Below are positions 26,832-36,021 of a stretch of 64,000 bases of DNA, one piece after another. Numbering within the stretch: position 1 is the first letter of the stretch; every line of letters starts with the position of its first letter. Source of the stretch: Sphingobacteriaceae bacterium DW12 (GTDB lineage: Bacteria > Bacteroidota > Bacteroidia > Sphingobacteriales > Sphingobacteriaceae); the NCBI GenBank assembly GCA_000783305.1, contig JROE01000002.1, forward strand, positions 186,001-250,000, read 5' to 3'. Position numbers and translations under genes: made by a program. The notes beneath the pieces are model-generated. The model saw only the letters and a list, made by a program, of their open reading frames with translations. It was not told the origin of the DNA and ran no database searches.

Positions 26832-28316
26832 ATGAAAACAATAGCATTTAGTATCCTTATGGTATTAGCTTCAGCTACGGCTTGCACACAAGAAAGCAAA
26901 GATAATCCTCCGCCAGTTCCTTCAAAAATGAAGACTATAACTAGTATCCCATTCTTAACGAAACAGGCTACCTATATCTATGTGGATAAAGAGAATTTGA
27001 AGCCTATCACGAACCAAAACTTCCGAAGTGCATCCCTATATACCGCTACGGGTTTTGCAGTTGTTGAAAATGAAAAAAATGAATATGCGATTATAGATGA
27101 AAATGGAAAAATAGTATTGGATTTTTCAGCTTATGACATCAACCTAAATGTTGTAAACGGGCTTACCTTTTATAAAAAGGAAATTGAGCACGAAAAGAAA
27201 ATGCCGATATGGAAGTGGCATTGGAATATTCTAGGTGGTGGTATCAAAAAAGAGCAAAGCTACCATAAAGTCGAGATTGGCGTGTTGGAAACCAAGCAAA
27301 TCATCCTCCGTAAGGATGTTCCATACCAGGACGATAATTACTATATAAATTTCACTTCTGCAGATAAAAATCACGTATTTTGGAACGGAATACTTTATAA
27401 AATCAAAAAAAAACACTTAAATAAAATCGAAAACAAGGTTGCCGAATTGCTCGAAAACAAACGCTTTATCAAAGCTTCAAGTGAAACTTTCTCCATATAT
27501 GAGTTGACTCAAAAAAAGGCTATACACACCGGACTAAAGGGTTCTGAAACCCTTTCTATACAATTCGGAAAGGAAAGCATATCACTAAATGAAATCAATA
27601 AGGAACGATATGCCCCGGAAATCCCTAAACTATTAGTAGACAGCAAAACGAATGATGTTTATCCGTATCCACAATACGAAAAGGTATTTCCTAAGGAAAT
27701 TATAAAAGCAACCGCATCACAGATTGATTTCATTAAAAATACCTCTTTGGTGTATTCCATAACCAATTCGCCTTATTTTCTATTAGGTATTTTTAATTAC
27801 GATCATGCTATTTGGGCATTTGACTGGCTGTATGTTGATACCAAAGGAAATGTGGTGGATTCCATTGACAGCTATAATTTTAAAGTTTTGGATCAGGTTG
27901 GGAACCTGATTTGGCCGGATAGGAAGATGATTTTTCCCGATCGATTCATAGACAATAATTGGAAAATCGGAAAAATAAGCTTTTATGAAGGGATGGGTGA
28001 TTTATATTTTGTCCGAATTGAAGACGAAACACAAAGGAGGACTATGGGCTTATGGAATAGTAATACAAAGACTTGGGAAATAACGCCTGAATATCGTACG
28101 ATATCAATATTGGATACTGATAAACAGATATATGCTCTTCAAAAAGGGGAAAATGACCTATATACACTCTATGATAACAAGAATAAAAGAAGTATCGGAT
28201 CTAAGTCTTATCAATCCATAAACTCGGATGGCCTAGTGCATGTTAAATTAAATTCGGAGCAAATTATTTATTATTATATCGATATTTATTCTGGAAAAGA
28301 ATACAAAGAGAATTAA
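26832..28316 (+). CDS. Lipoprotein of unknown function with WG-repeat-like segments
   Basis: 494 aa with a lipoprotein signal (Cys18 in SATAC), then a Pro-rich linker. The body is Lys/Asn/Ile-rich, more AT-biased than neighbouring genes, and contains segments such as EYAIIDENGKIVLDFSAYD and TRTMGLWNSNT-like repeats around residues 95-115 and 390-440 that resemble WG (beta-hairpin) repeats. No enzyme motif is visible. It is followed 28 bp later by a second secreted protein, so the two form an operon. The composition and lack of recognisable domains suggest horizontally acquired or fast-evolving genes. Confidence 0.65.
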   Translation: MKTIAFSILMVLASATACTQESKDNPPPVPSKMKTITSIPFLTKQATYIYVDKENLKPITNQNFRSASLYTATGFAVVENEKNEYAIIDENGKIVLDFSAYDINLNVVNGLTFYKKEIEHEKKMPIWKWHWNILGGGIKKEQSYHKVEIGVLETKQIILRKDVPYQDDNYYINFTSADKNHVFWNGILYKIKKKHLNKIENKVAELLENKRFIKASSETFSIYELTQKKAIHTGLKGSETLSIQFGKESISLNEINKERYAPEIPKLLVDSKTNDVYPYPQYEKVFPKEIIKATASQIDFIKNTSLVYSITNSPYFLLGIFNYDHAIWAFDWLYVDTKGNVVDSIDSYNFKVLDQVGNLIWPDRKMIFPDRFIDNNWKIGKISFYEGMGDLYFVRIEDETQRRTMGLWNSNTKTWEITPEYRTISILDTDKQIYALQKGENDLYTLYDNKNKRSIGSKSYQSINSDGLVHVKLNSEQIIYYYIDIYSGKEYKEN

Positions 28317-28344
28317 GCAATAAATAAATACAAACTACTATAAA

Positions 28345-28977
28345 ATGATTTTTAGAAAGCTATTGCCTGCTGCTGCGTGTTTGCTAAGTGTATCATCTTT
28401 TGCGCAAATACGGACAGAAGTCTATTTTTCTTCAGATACCAAATACCATGAGATTATCGAAGATGTTGGCAATCCATTGCCAGGAAGTCCGGTGATGATC
28501 GTCAAATCTTTTGTCCCTAACTATGGAAGTTATATCTGGTTCTTGAACGATAGCAAAGCTAAAAATCCGGCTTATTTGGACGAACAGCCAAAGGACCTAC
28601 ACTCGGGTATTTTTGTGGAGGATCACGGCGGATTGATTCAAAAGATGACCTTTAAAGACTTTGCCGGTGGTTTGGTCCAACCTAAATATCTCCTTAATCT
28701 CTGCGAAATCGACGATGCAAACAAGGATGGTTTTCCTGAGTTCTATCTTACCTATTTTGAAGAGTCGGACGGATTGGATGCCAAGCCGTTGAAAGTTATC
28801 GTGTACACAGGTCTAGGGAAAAAAGCATTTACAAAATCAAAAATTACGGGTTGGATTCCATTTCAGGAGGAAGATGAGTATCATGAAGTGCAAGATGCCA
28901 ATTTCAAATTATTACCAAAAGAAATAAGGCTGAGAGCTGAAAAAACGTTGAAAGATGCCAAAAACGGAATGAATTAG
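28345..28977 (+). CDS. Secreted protein of unknown function (M949_RS01915-like)
   Basis: 210 aa with a signal peptide ending near residue 20 (SSFAQ). The central segment CEIDDANKDGFPEFYLTYFEESDGLDA contains a DxNxDGxPE calcium-loop-like motif as in EF-hand and VCBS/FG-GAP proteins. The general arrangement recalls Bacteroidota proteins annotated as the M949_RS01915 surface-polysaccharide family, but that match is from memory and uncertain. It follows the 494-aa lipoprotein gene after 28 bp and is probably cotranscribed with it. Confidence 0.6.
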   Translation: MIFRKLLPAAACLLSVSSFAQIRTEVYFSSDTKYHEIIEDVGNPLPGSPVMIVKSFVPNYGSYIWFLNDSKAKNPAYLDEQPKDLHSGIFVEDHGGLIQKMTFKDFAGGLVQPKYLLNLCEIDDANKDGFPEFYLTYFEESDGLDAKPLKVIVYTGLGKKAFTKSKITGWIPFQEEDEYHEVQDANFKLLPKEIRLRAEKTLKDAKNGMN

Positions 28978-29319
28978 AGAAACTACAGAACTTAGCGGTA
29001 TTCGTACGAAACTGGCCCAGACAGTATGAAGGGAGGAGTACTATCGACTCGCGGACACGAACCCAAGCTTGCAAACCCACCAAAGTACCAAATACTATAA
29101 AACGACCGAGATAAACGGGGCGTTGGCCGAGAAAAAACCTGTATCGACCTAAATCGTCTAAAATAGACCGCTAAAATCATGTAAGTTAGCGCAAAATAAA
29201 ATGGTGAAGCTAGGTCGATAACGGGAATTAAACCTCCTACGACCGTAGCAAAGTAACCTACCTTTATCCTCTATTTAAAAACAACTATGATCGCTAACGA
29301 ATCTTTGTCAAAACAGGAT
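28978..29319. other. Intergenic region before the alpha/beta hydrolase
   Basis: About 340 bp without a supportable gene; a 62-codon - strand frame here shows no protein-like pattern. It holds a structured inverted-repeat element (29142-29220) and should include the hydrolase promoter. Confidence 0.5.
29142..29220. ncRNA. Candidate structured RNA or folded DNA element (three-way junction)
   Basis: An outer perfect 10-bp inverted repeat (TATCGACCTA, 29142-29151; TAGGTCGATA, 29211-29220) encloses two hairpins: GTCTA-AAA-TAGAC (29156-29168) and CGCTAA with TTAGCG (29169-29174, 29186-29191). Together they would form a three-way junction of 79 nt. It lies 99 bp upstream of the hydrolase ATG used here. 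Whether it is transcribed is not visible. Confidence 0.35.
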
Positions 29320-30198
29320 ATGAACATCTATCCAAAACTACTCTTATTCTCGTTACTCTTTTTGTTATCATGCATAGCCAAAGCACAATCACCCAATATT
29401 CTTACTAAAACCATAAGCTTTAAAAGTAATGGAATCGTATTGATCGGCACCATTCTTAAACCTAGTCATTCGAAAGTAGGTGTTGTAATTATACACGGTT
29501 CTGGACAAGAGCGGAGGGCCATGCAGTTCGCATCATTGCTAGCCAATAATGGAATGACGGTATTCACTTATGACAAACGGGGTGTAGGCGAGTCTGGAGG
29601 AGAATACGCTGGCCCGGAAGTGGGCACTAACAACATTGATTCAACAAATCTTAACCTTTTGGCCGAAGACGCAAAAGCAGCAGTTTTGGCGCTTGACAAC
29701 TATTTGGAGAATGAACCACTACCCATTGGCCTATTGGGATTCAGCCAGGCTGGATGGATCATCCCTATTGCAGCAAACAAATGTCCTAAAGTGGATTTCA
29801 TGGTTATATTTAGTGGGGCTGTGATTCCGACGCTCGAACAACTCCGCTTTCAATTCTTGACAGAGGGAAACCAAGATTTCTGGTTGACGCATAGTGAAGC
29901 AGAAGTAAGAGCGCATATACGTCATGCTCCGGATAGGTATCAATTTATCACGACCGACCCTCAGGAGTCGCTACGAACACTATCAATACCAGGTCTTTGG
30001 CTATTTGGCGGCAATGACATCCAAGTTCCAGTGGGACTGTCAATGGAACGTCTGGATGGACTTAGAGCCGAAGGCAAGCCTTTTGAATATCACTTGTATC
30101 CAGATCTAGGACATAATCTCACATTTTCGGACACTACCCAACCAGTAAAGACGGCTTTGCATTGGATTAAAAGCTTGGCTGATAAAACGAAGCGATAA
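29320..30198 (+). CDS. Secreted alpha/beta hydrolase (dienelactone-hydrolase/esterase type)
   Basis: 292 aa from the ATG at 29320, where a signal segment begins (MNIYPKLLLFSLLFLLSCIA); an in-frame ATG at 29287 adds 11 polar residues. It has the alpha/beta-hydrolase oxyanion segment IIHGSGQERR, the nucleophile elbow GFSQAG (Ser142), an acid candidate in FGGNDIQVP and the catalytic His in PDLGHNL. The family cleaves esters or acts as a peptidase; the short lid region (LRFQFLTEGNQ) gives no substrate clue. It converges with the DUF695 gene and has no obvious operon partner. Confidence 0.82.
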   Translation: MNIYPKLLLFSLLFLLSCIAKAQSPNILTKTISFKSNGIVLIGTILKPSHSKVGVVIIHGSGQERRAMQFASLLANNGMTVFTYDKRGVGESGGEYAGPEVGTNNIDSTNLNLLAEDAKAAVLALDNYLENEPLPIGLLGFSQAGWIIPIAANKCPKVDFMVIFSGAVIPTLEQLRFQFLTEGNQDFWLTHSEAEVRAHIRHAPDRYQFITTDPQESLRTLSIPGLWLFGGNDIQVPVGLSMERLDGLRAEGKPFEYHLYPDLGHNLTFSDTTQPVKTALHWIKSLADKTKR

Positions 30199-30250
30199 TA
30201 GGATATTTGACAAGTACTAAATTGAGGTAGGCTCTCTCCTATCTGTTTCG

Positions 30251-31345
30251 CTACACATGGGGATAAAACCGCTCGAGCGACCTCCAATACTTATCCTTAA
30301 ATATGTCATAGGATAGCTCAAGCGTTGATGCGTACTTTTTTATCATGGCATCCATTACTTTAGATGGTATTCGAAAATCTTTACAGGCAAAATATATCGC
30401 TCTTGAATTGTTAGCGGTCTCCCGTCCTAAGTTCAAATAGCCATCATAGTCTTTAAGCATCTCCATTAATTCGTCTTCGAACCCATTCAATATCTCACTG
30501 GTAGCGGTATCGGGCAATCCACTGGCAGGGTGCCCATGATATCCAATTTCAACATTCAACATCCAGGGATGGGAGACTTTGGCATCCCATTGAATCAATG
30601 TACTGTTAATAATTGCCAATAAGGGCATACCGTTGTCAAGGCTGGCTTCGAGGGCTGCATAACTATCCTCTTCGGTATCATACCTTGTCCCCTCGTACTT
30701 CTCCACAAACTCTTTTTCCCTCCATATCAAAAAATCTTTAAGCTTGTCTATCGGAATCAATTCCAGTCCTGCCTGCGGGGCTATTATTTCCAAGTTATCT
30801 ATAGCGGTAATGGCGTTGAGCTCGCCCAGATAATTATCTAAAAACACGTATACACCTGTCTCGATAATGGAACTGTCATCCGCATTATAATGATTGTAAA
30901 TGATACGGATATCGATTTCATCAGGATAGTACGCATCAGAGATTGGAGCAAAGAACAGATTATCTTTCTCAAAGGTATAATCTTCAATCCTGACACCTAT
31001 ATTGTCAATTTCTCCACCAGGCTTCATGGCTGTAAAAATCCAGCCTGAAATGTCAGGCGCGCTATTGACAAGCTCTTCAACAAAAACAACATTCTTGATG
31101 ATCCCATCGGGCGTAAAGACCAACTCTACTCTACCATCGGAGGTCATACCGGTCAGAAAATAAAAACCCTCTTTTAACTCACTGAGCTTATTGGCGAGAG
31201 GTGTAAAGAATACGTTCTCAATATTATCATTATTTTTTACAGCAGCGGCAAAAGTCTGTTCATGTGCCTTGAACCATTGCCAAAAATCATCATGGGAAGT
31301 AACTTGCTCTTCCTTATTACGAGATATGTTCTTTAAAAAATCCAT
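30251..31345 (-). CDS. DUF695-domain cytoplasmic protein
   Basis: 364 aa from the ATG at 31345 (MDFLKNISRNKEEQ), preferred over an upstream in-frame start because it removes an unusual leader. There is no signal peptide or membrane segment. The N-terminal half (DDFWQWFKAHEQTFAAAVKN then LSELKEGFYFLTGMTSDGR) is a conserved hypothetical domain. The C-terminal part contains DGYLNLGRETANNSRAIYFA followed by CKDFRIPSKVMD, the DUF695 signature. DUF695 has no established biochemical role. The gene converges with the alpha/beta hydrolase and stands alone. Confidence 0.7.
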   Translation of the reverse strand: MDFLKNISRNKEEQVTSHDDFWQWFKAHEQTFAAAVKNNDNIENVFFTPLANKLSELKEGFYFLTGMTSDGRVELVFTPDGIIKNVVFVEELVNSAPDISGWIFTAMKPGGEIDNIGVRIEDYTFEKDNLFFAPISDAYYPDEIDIRIIYNHYNADDSSIIETGVYVFLDNYLGELNAITAIDNLEIIAPQAGLELIPIDKLKDFLIWREKEFVEKYEGTRYDTEEDSYAALEASLDNGMPLLAIINSTLIQWDAKVSHPWMLNVEIGYHGHPASGLPDTATSEILNGFEDELMEMLKDYDGYLNLGRETANNSRAIYFACKDFRIPSKVMDAMIKKYASTLELSYDIFKDKYWRSLERFYPHV

Positions 31346-31381
31346 GCGTTTCAATTTCTTAGTCGGCCACCAGTTAGTCAA

Positions 31382-31977
31382 TGATGGTATTTTAAATCTA
31401 AGGAAAATTTCAATACAAAATTAGTATTCAAAATTCTTTTGTTTGTTATAGCGGATAAGCGCTATAAAATAGTATAGCAGATAACAGCGGTATACCTGAC
31501 GTTTCACCAGCTGAATATCTTCTCTCCTTAAGATATAATCAATTACTTAAATCGCCATTTTAATACTACGCTTATTCTTTCAAAGCTCTTCTTTCAATCG
31601 ACTAAAGCGGTAATTTAAGCTTATGCTATATCGTCTATGGTAGGATTGATTATGGCTTGTCTGAAGAAAATCTAGACCAATGACCTGCTCATTGACATAT
31701 CTATATTTAGAGGAAGTCGGGGCTTGACTAACTTTTTTAGGTGTTCATTGGGAGATCTGGCTTTTAGCCATTATCGAAAGAGGCTAATACCAAGGTATGA
31801 CTTTATAATCCAGCTGAACAAAGTCATTCAAAAATGAAGGAAGAAGTTTGGGAAGAAGAAGCGTGCTGACTAGCTGGCGGCTAGTAAAAAAGTTATGAAA
31901 GAACAAGCAAGAAAGTGCTGACTTTCCTTTTAATAAGGGACATGAACCAAAACTAAATCGGATTAATTTGGCAAAAA
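31382..31977. other. Gene-poor stretch with an outer-membrane-protein remnant
   Basis: About 600 bp without an intact gene. A perfect 8-bp inverted repeat with 6-nt loop (TTATAGCG at 31446-31453, CGCTATAA at 31460-31467) lies 100 bp upstream of the DUF695 start. A decayed beta-barrel C-terminus is described separately. The remainder shows nothing recognisable. Confidence 0.5.
31580..31744 (-). pseudogene. C-terminal remnant of an outer-membrane beta-barrel protein
   Basis: 54 codons on the - strand encode KYRYVNEQVIGLDFLQTSHN and then RRYSISLNYRFSRLKEEL before a stop. A final strand of the form SxSLNYRF followed by a short Lys-rich tail is characteristic of TonB-dependent/OMP_b-brl_3 outer-membrane proteins in this phylum. 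A stop codon lies directly upstream and nothing else of the gene remains. Pattern-based call. Confidence 0.4.
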
Positions 31978-32421
31978 CTAGGGGTTTGGATTCAAATTAT
32001 CGAAATCGTCACTATTTTTCAGATATATAATCCTACCTTTTTGGAACGGCATCACGGTGGGGTCTTTTGGGGCATCATCAGGCAAATCTTTAAAATCCTT
32101 TTGTCTATCCCCATTCTCATCGTCAATAGACTTGTTCTTGGAGCGAACGAGTATCCTCTTAAGAATCCGAGATTTGACTTCCGCAGCGAGATAGGATGAT
32201 AGTGGCGTGGAAATTTCCAATTTATCCCGTTGGAGCCACATGTTTACAAATATCTGCTGGACGATATTTTCTGCCTCTTTAAGACTACCCAGCTTATTTG
32301 CTGCTGCAACGAACAGTGTTTTCCAATAGCGGTTGTAAATTTCAGCTAATGCCTCGTTGCTATTGATTTTGAGCATATGGATGAGTGTATCATCCGAAAG
32401 TCGATCTGTCATTTGGTTCAT
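31978..32421 (-). pseudogene. ECF sigma factor lacking region 4 (truncated)
   Basis: 147 aa. Residues 8-95 are a good ECF region 2 (DDTLIHMLKINSNEALAEIY, then EAENIVQQIFVNMWLQRDKL, then STPLSSYLAAEVKSRILKRIL). After residue 100 the sequence becomes a charged, Pro-rich tail (DDAPKDPTVMPFQKGRIIYL) without the region-4 helix-turn-helix needed for -35 recognition. Ordinary family members are 180-200 aa. No fecR follows, and the adjacent 600 bp hold an outer-membrane remnant, so it is probably the residue of a lost sigma/FecR/SusC unit. A region-2-only regulator is the alternative. Confidence 0.6.
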
Positions 32422-32639
32422 AATCCTAAGGTGTACAATACACTAGCTACAAGCGCAGCCAAGCGATGAATATAATCCTACACTTAAAGGTTCCTTTTCA
32501 TGTGTATATCCCTAGTTGATTTGGCCACATTTTAGCAAAAAACATTTTTACTCCAAAAGCCAAGTCTGTCAGCCTCCAGTGGTGCAGCAACCAATTTCAA
32601 GGGGAGGTATCAAATCGATTACGAAATCAACTATATGTA

Positions 32640-32939
32640 TTATCCCTGCTCTCTATCAGTTAATTCTGTATGGGCTGCAAACACTCCTGTATCTCCAGAA
32701 TACAAAATATTGTCTAAAAAACGATCAAAATACCCAACCGATTCGGAATCACGTCTTAATACTTGTTCTTTCAGAAAAATCCACTCAGACAAAAAATAAG
32801 GTGTTTGGTGATAGAAATCCTGATCTTTGATAACTTGATCGACCATGTCATAGGCTATTGATATGTCTAGTGCATCACTTTCACGTGTAACCTTTTCCTG
32901 CACGTCTTTGAGAAAGCTGTAAATTAGATATTTTTCCAT
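32640..32939 (-). CDS. Small cytoplasmic protein of unknown function
   Basis: 99 aa, helical and acidic, with no signal peptide (MEKYLIYSFLKDVQEKVTRE, later FYHQTPYFLSEWIFLKEQVL). I do not recognise the family. It lies 218 bp upstream of the truncated sigma gene on the same strand. The aromatic-rich, regular composition supports a real protein, but its coding status rests only on an open frame of this length. Confidence 0.4.
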   Translation of the reverse strand: MEKYLIYSFLKDVQEKVTRESDALDISIAYDMVDQVIKDQDFYHQTPYFLSEWIFLKEQVLRRDSESVGYFDRFLDNILYSGDTGVFAAHTELTDREQG

Positions 32940-33347
32940 AAGCGTGCTCCTATTATTAAATATTTATCTGCAATCATTACCCTAGCTTGTAAATGCTGCT
33001 TTATCTCGTTGATGGCAAAATTACTAGAAAATATCCTTACAACCTACTACAAGGATACCGGAAATAGTATGTGGAGGAACGAAATATAAGTGTCTAGATT
33101 TATTTACATCTAGCGGACAATCGGGAGACGCGATAAGCGACAACATTTGGTAAATTTGAGCTAGACAAGGTCTAATTTCCAAGAGAAGTTATTGACCGTA
33201 ATGAAAAAGATAGCGCGCATGCGCAACATGTAATAAAACGAGTATAACGGACTTTAAAAACCGAGCTTGTGCGCTCACAAAATAGACGAGTGCAGTGTGT
33301 TCGTTTATATCAATGAAAATAGACTGTGATAAACTAATTAAATACGG
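32940..33347. other. Intergenic region before the LLM oxidoreductase
   Basis: About 400 bp with no supportable gene. It contains a short GCGCATGCGC palindrome near 33219-33230, which may be chance. The right end should carry the promoter of the rightward oxidoreductase; I see no confident -33/-7 element. Confidence 0.45.
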
Positions 33348-34370
33348 ATGAAAAAAATAGGATTTTTATCTTTTGGTCATTGGGCAAACCATCCCACATA
33401 TAATACTCGTACTGCGAGTGATACATTGCTTCAATCTATCGACCTGGCAATGGCTGCGGAGGAAATTGGTATCGATGGTGCATATTTTCGTGTTCATCAT
33501 TTTGCCAACCAATTGGCTTCTCCATTTCCATTGCTATCGGCAATCGGAGCTAAAACGCGTAAAATTGAAATTGGAACAGGAGTCATTGATATGCGCTATG
33601 AAAACCCAATGTATATGATAGAGGATGCTGGATCGGCTGATTTAATATCAGAAGGGCGATTACAATTGGGAATTAGTAGGGGCTCACCGGAGCAAGTGAT
33701 AGATGGTTGGCGGTATTTTGGCTATGAACCAGCGGAAGGTGAGACAGACGCGGACATGGGACGAAGAAAGGCTATGGAATTTTTAAAGAGACTGGAAGGT
33801 CAAGGATTCGCCCAACCAAACCCTTATCCCATGTTTCCTAATCCTCCAGGTCTACTGCGATTGGAACCACACTCTGAAGGCTTGAGAGATCGTATATGGT
33901 GGGGTGCTGCCTCGAATGCAACTGCGGTATGGGCTGCGCAAAACAGGATGCATCTGCAAAGCTCCACACTGAAATATGATGAAAATGGAAAGCCATTTCA
34001 TGTGCAGCAAGCTGAACAAATCAGGTTGTATAAGGCGGCTTGGAAAGAGGCTGGACATATACTGGAACCAAGGGTATCGGTAAGTCGATCTATATTTGCA
34101 ATAGTTAACAATCAGGACCGCTACTATTTTGGACAGGAAGCAGAACGGGACGATAAAATCGGTATGATTGAAAAGGACAAACGTGCCATATTTGGTAGAA
34201 GTTATGCTGCTGAACCGGATCAACTAATCGAAGAATTAGCCCAGGATGAAGCTATACAGGAAGCAGACACGGTGCTGCTCACAATCCCAAACACATTAGG
34301 TGTAGATTATAACGTACATGTGCTTTCGGCTATTCTGGAACACGTAGCTCCGGGGTTGGGTTGGCGTTAA
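33348..34370 (+). CDS. LLM-class flavin-dependent oxidoreductase (luciferase-like monooxygenase)
   Basis: 340 aa, cytoplasmic. The luciferase-like TIM-barrel signatures are ATG-proximal GFLSFGHWANHP, AEEIGIDGAYFRVHHFANQLASPFPLLSAIGAKTRKIEIGTGVI, the phosphate/flavin segment ADLISEGRLQLGISRGSPEQ and a C-terminal DTVLLTIPNTLGVDYN. It is likely to be an FMNH2- or F420-type monooxygenase acting on a small molecule; the substrate is not predictable. It is a monocistronic gene converging with the MocR-type regulator (122 bp apart) and seems unrelated to the PULs. Confidence 0.85.
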   Translation: MKKIGFLSFGHWANHPTYNTRTASDTLLQSIDLAMAAEEIGIDGAYFRVHHFANQLASPFPLLSAIGAKTRKIEIGTGVIDMRYENPMYMIEDAGSADLISEGRLQLGISRGSPEQVIDGWRYFGYEPAEGETDADMGRRKAMEFLKRLEGQGFAQPNPYPMFPNPPGLLRLEPHSEGLRDRIWWGAASNATAVWAAQNRMHLQSSTLKYDENGKPFHVQQAEQIRLYKAAWKEAGHILEPRVSVSRSIFAIVNNQDRYYFGQEAERDDKIGMIEKDKRAIFGRSYAAEPDQLIEELAQDEAIQEADTVLLTIPNTLGVDYNVHVLSAILEHVAPGLGWR

Positions 34371-34492
34371 TGCGTCCTATCTTGAACAAATTAGATCCTG
34401 CTAGGGCTGATGGTGCACAGCGAGGCCATTAACATATAGTCCTTAACGGACATCATTTGGGTCCTGACACAAGCCCCGTCCTATTTGAAAGA

Positions 34493-35911
34493 TCAAGCTT
34501 GCAATGCCTTAACAAGGTTACCGATAGTCCGGAGCTTAAGTCTGAGCTTTTCCGACCAGGGCAGACCAATGCAGAGACGCATACAGTTGTCAAATTGATT
34601 TTGGAGAGTAAACATACGCCCGGGACCGAAACTAATTTGTTGTTTCATGGCTAAATCATAGAGGATTGCGGTATCGATTTCTTTGGGCAACTCTAACCAC
34701 AATGCTAATCCCCCCTGAGGGCGACTGATTTTTGTACCTTCAGGAAAATACACTGCTATAGCCTGAACATATTGTTGCGCATTTTCCTGAAGCCTGCGGC
34801 GCAGCTGTCTCAAATGATGTTCATATCGACCTGTTCTGAGAAAATTACCAACGGCTTCATGTACGATAGATGTCGAAGAAATCGAGTGAACAAGCTTAAG
34901 CTTTAATAGCTTTTCCTTATATCTGCCCGGTGCTACCCATCCTACCCGAAAACCGGGAGCCAAAGTTTTCGAGATCGAACTGCACCAGAGCACATTGCCA
35001 TCGTTATCAAATGATTTGCAGCACTTAGGACGGTGCTCACCAAAATAAAGATCACCATATACATCATCCTCTATAAGTGGGATTTGATGTGTTGCCAGCA
35101 AAGTCACCACGCGTGCTTTACTTTCATCAGGCATACAACTTCCTAAGGGGGTGTTGAAATTGGGAACTAAGAGACAAATATCAATCAGGTGGACCAACTT
35201 TTCCAAAGCATCTATGTCTATACCCGTAACAGGATGTGTGGGTAGTTCCAATACTTTAAGCCCTAGACTAATGGCTAATTGCAAAATTCCGGGATAACAC
35301 GGACTCTCAATAGCAACTGTATCTCCGGGTTTACCAATGGCCATCAAACAAAATGACAGGGCATCCATCCCGCCGCTCGTGGTAATTAAATCACTTTCAT
35401 GTAGATTGCCACCCCACCCCATTGAGCGCTGGGCAACCATCCGCCGTAACTTTACATTTCCCTCCAGCGCTTCATAATTAGTGCCCCCTCCTTCGAGGTT
35501 GCGTGTAGCCAATACAAGCTCCTTTTTTAATTTCGCCAAAGGCAGCAATTCTTGTGCGGGAGCGCCAATAGAAAAAAGTGTAAGATCTGGATTGCCAATA
35601 CTCCGATAGACCTTATCTATCAATGCATTGGGTTCACGATGCTTAGCAACTAAAGATGGTTGGCTGACCTCTGGGAGGGGAAGTCTTGACAATGGTGAGT
35701 AGCTCACAAAGTAGCCAGACTGTGGCTTTGAGGAGATGAGTGATTGCGCTTCGAGCTCTAAGAAAACTCGTTTAGCTGTATTCATCCCAATTCCTTGTTC
35801 TTTACAAAGCATCCTAACGGAGGGGAGTTTTTCTCCTGGTATCAATACACCATTCTTGATTTGACTAGCAAATCGGCTTGCAATTTCGTGATATAAAAAC
35901 TCCTTTCCCAT
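34493..35911 (-). CDS. MocR/PdxR-type GntR regulator with aminotransferase domain
   Basis: 472 aa. A GntR winged helix occupies about residues 1-70 (PGEKLPSVRMLCKEQGIGMNTAKRVFLELE) and a fold-type-I PLP aminotransferase domain about residues 95-470. The PLP lysine is Lys315 in CSSISKTLAPGFRVGW, and the cofactor-binding Asp/Tyr are in EDDVYGDLYF. Such proteins are transcription factors that sense an amino acid or vitamin B6 through the PLP domain and usually control a divergent neighbour. Here that neighbour is an EamA exporter 110 bp away, a common pairing. Whether it still catalyses transamination is unknown. Confidence 0.9.
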   Translation of the reverse strand: MGKEFLYHEIASRFASQIKNGVLIPGEKLPSVRMLCKEQGIGMNTAKRVFLELEAQSLISSKPQSGYFVSYSPLSRLPLPEVSQPSLVAKHREPNALIDKVYRSIGNPDLTLFSIGAPAQELLPLAKLKKELVLATRNLEGGGTNYEALEGNVKLRRMVAQRSMGWGGNLHESDLITTSGGMDALSFCLMAIGKPGDTVAIESPCYPGILQLAISLGLKVLELPTHPVTGIDIDALEKLVHLIDICLLVPNFNTPLGSCMPDESKARVVTLLATHQIPLIEDDVYGDLYFGEHRPKCCKSFDNDGNVLWCSSISKTLAPGFRVGWVAPGRYKEKLLKLKLVHSISSTSIVHEAVGNFLRTGRYEHHLRQLRRRLQENAQQYVQAIAVYFPEGTKISRPQGGLALWLELPKEIDTAILYDLAMKQQISFGPGRMFTLQNQFDNCMRLCIGLPWSEKLRLKLRTIGNLVKALQA

Positions 35912-36021
35912 TGGAAGATTATGAAAAGTTAAAGTGGAATTATAACTGTGACCATCGAAATATACAAAACTGATACTGTATTCAATAAGAATATGCTCTT
36001 AATTTTACAAAAAAATAAGAT
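35912..36021. promoter_or_regulatory. Divergent promoter region, MocR regulator / EamA transporter
   Basis: 110 bp between two divergent genes. The imperfect inverted repeat ATACA...TGTAT (around 35963-35982) and the repeated AACTG tetrads nearby are candidate MocR binding half-sites. MocR proteins are known to bind between themselves and their target. Site assignment is tentative. Confidence 0.4.

Noticed and set aside
28992..29180. 62-codon leftward open frame after the 210-aa protein gene
   Set aside because: Arg/Ser/Phe-rich with no recognisable domain, and it overlaps the candidate structured element. Most likely chance.
31861..31890. ACTAGC/GCTAGT hairpin followed by A6
   Set aside because: Only a 6-bp stem and no T-run on either useful strand, so it is not supported as a terminator.
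34380..34492. GTCC-TTAAC-GGAC stem between the LLM and MocR genes as terminator
   Set aside because: A four-bp stem with no T-run is too weak to support.
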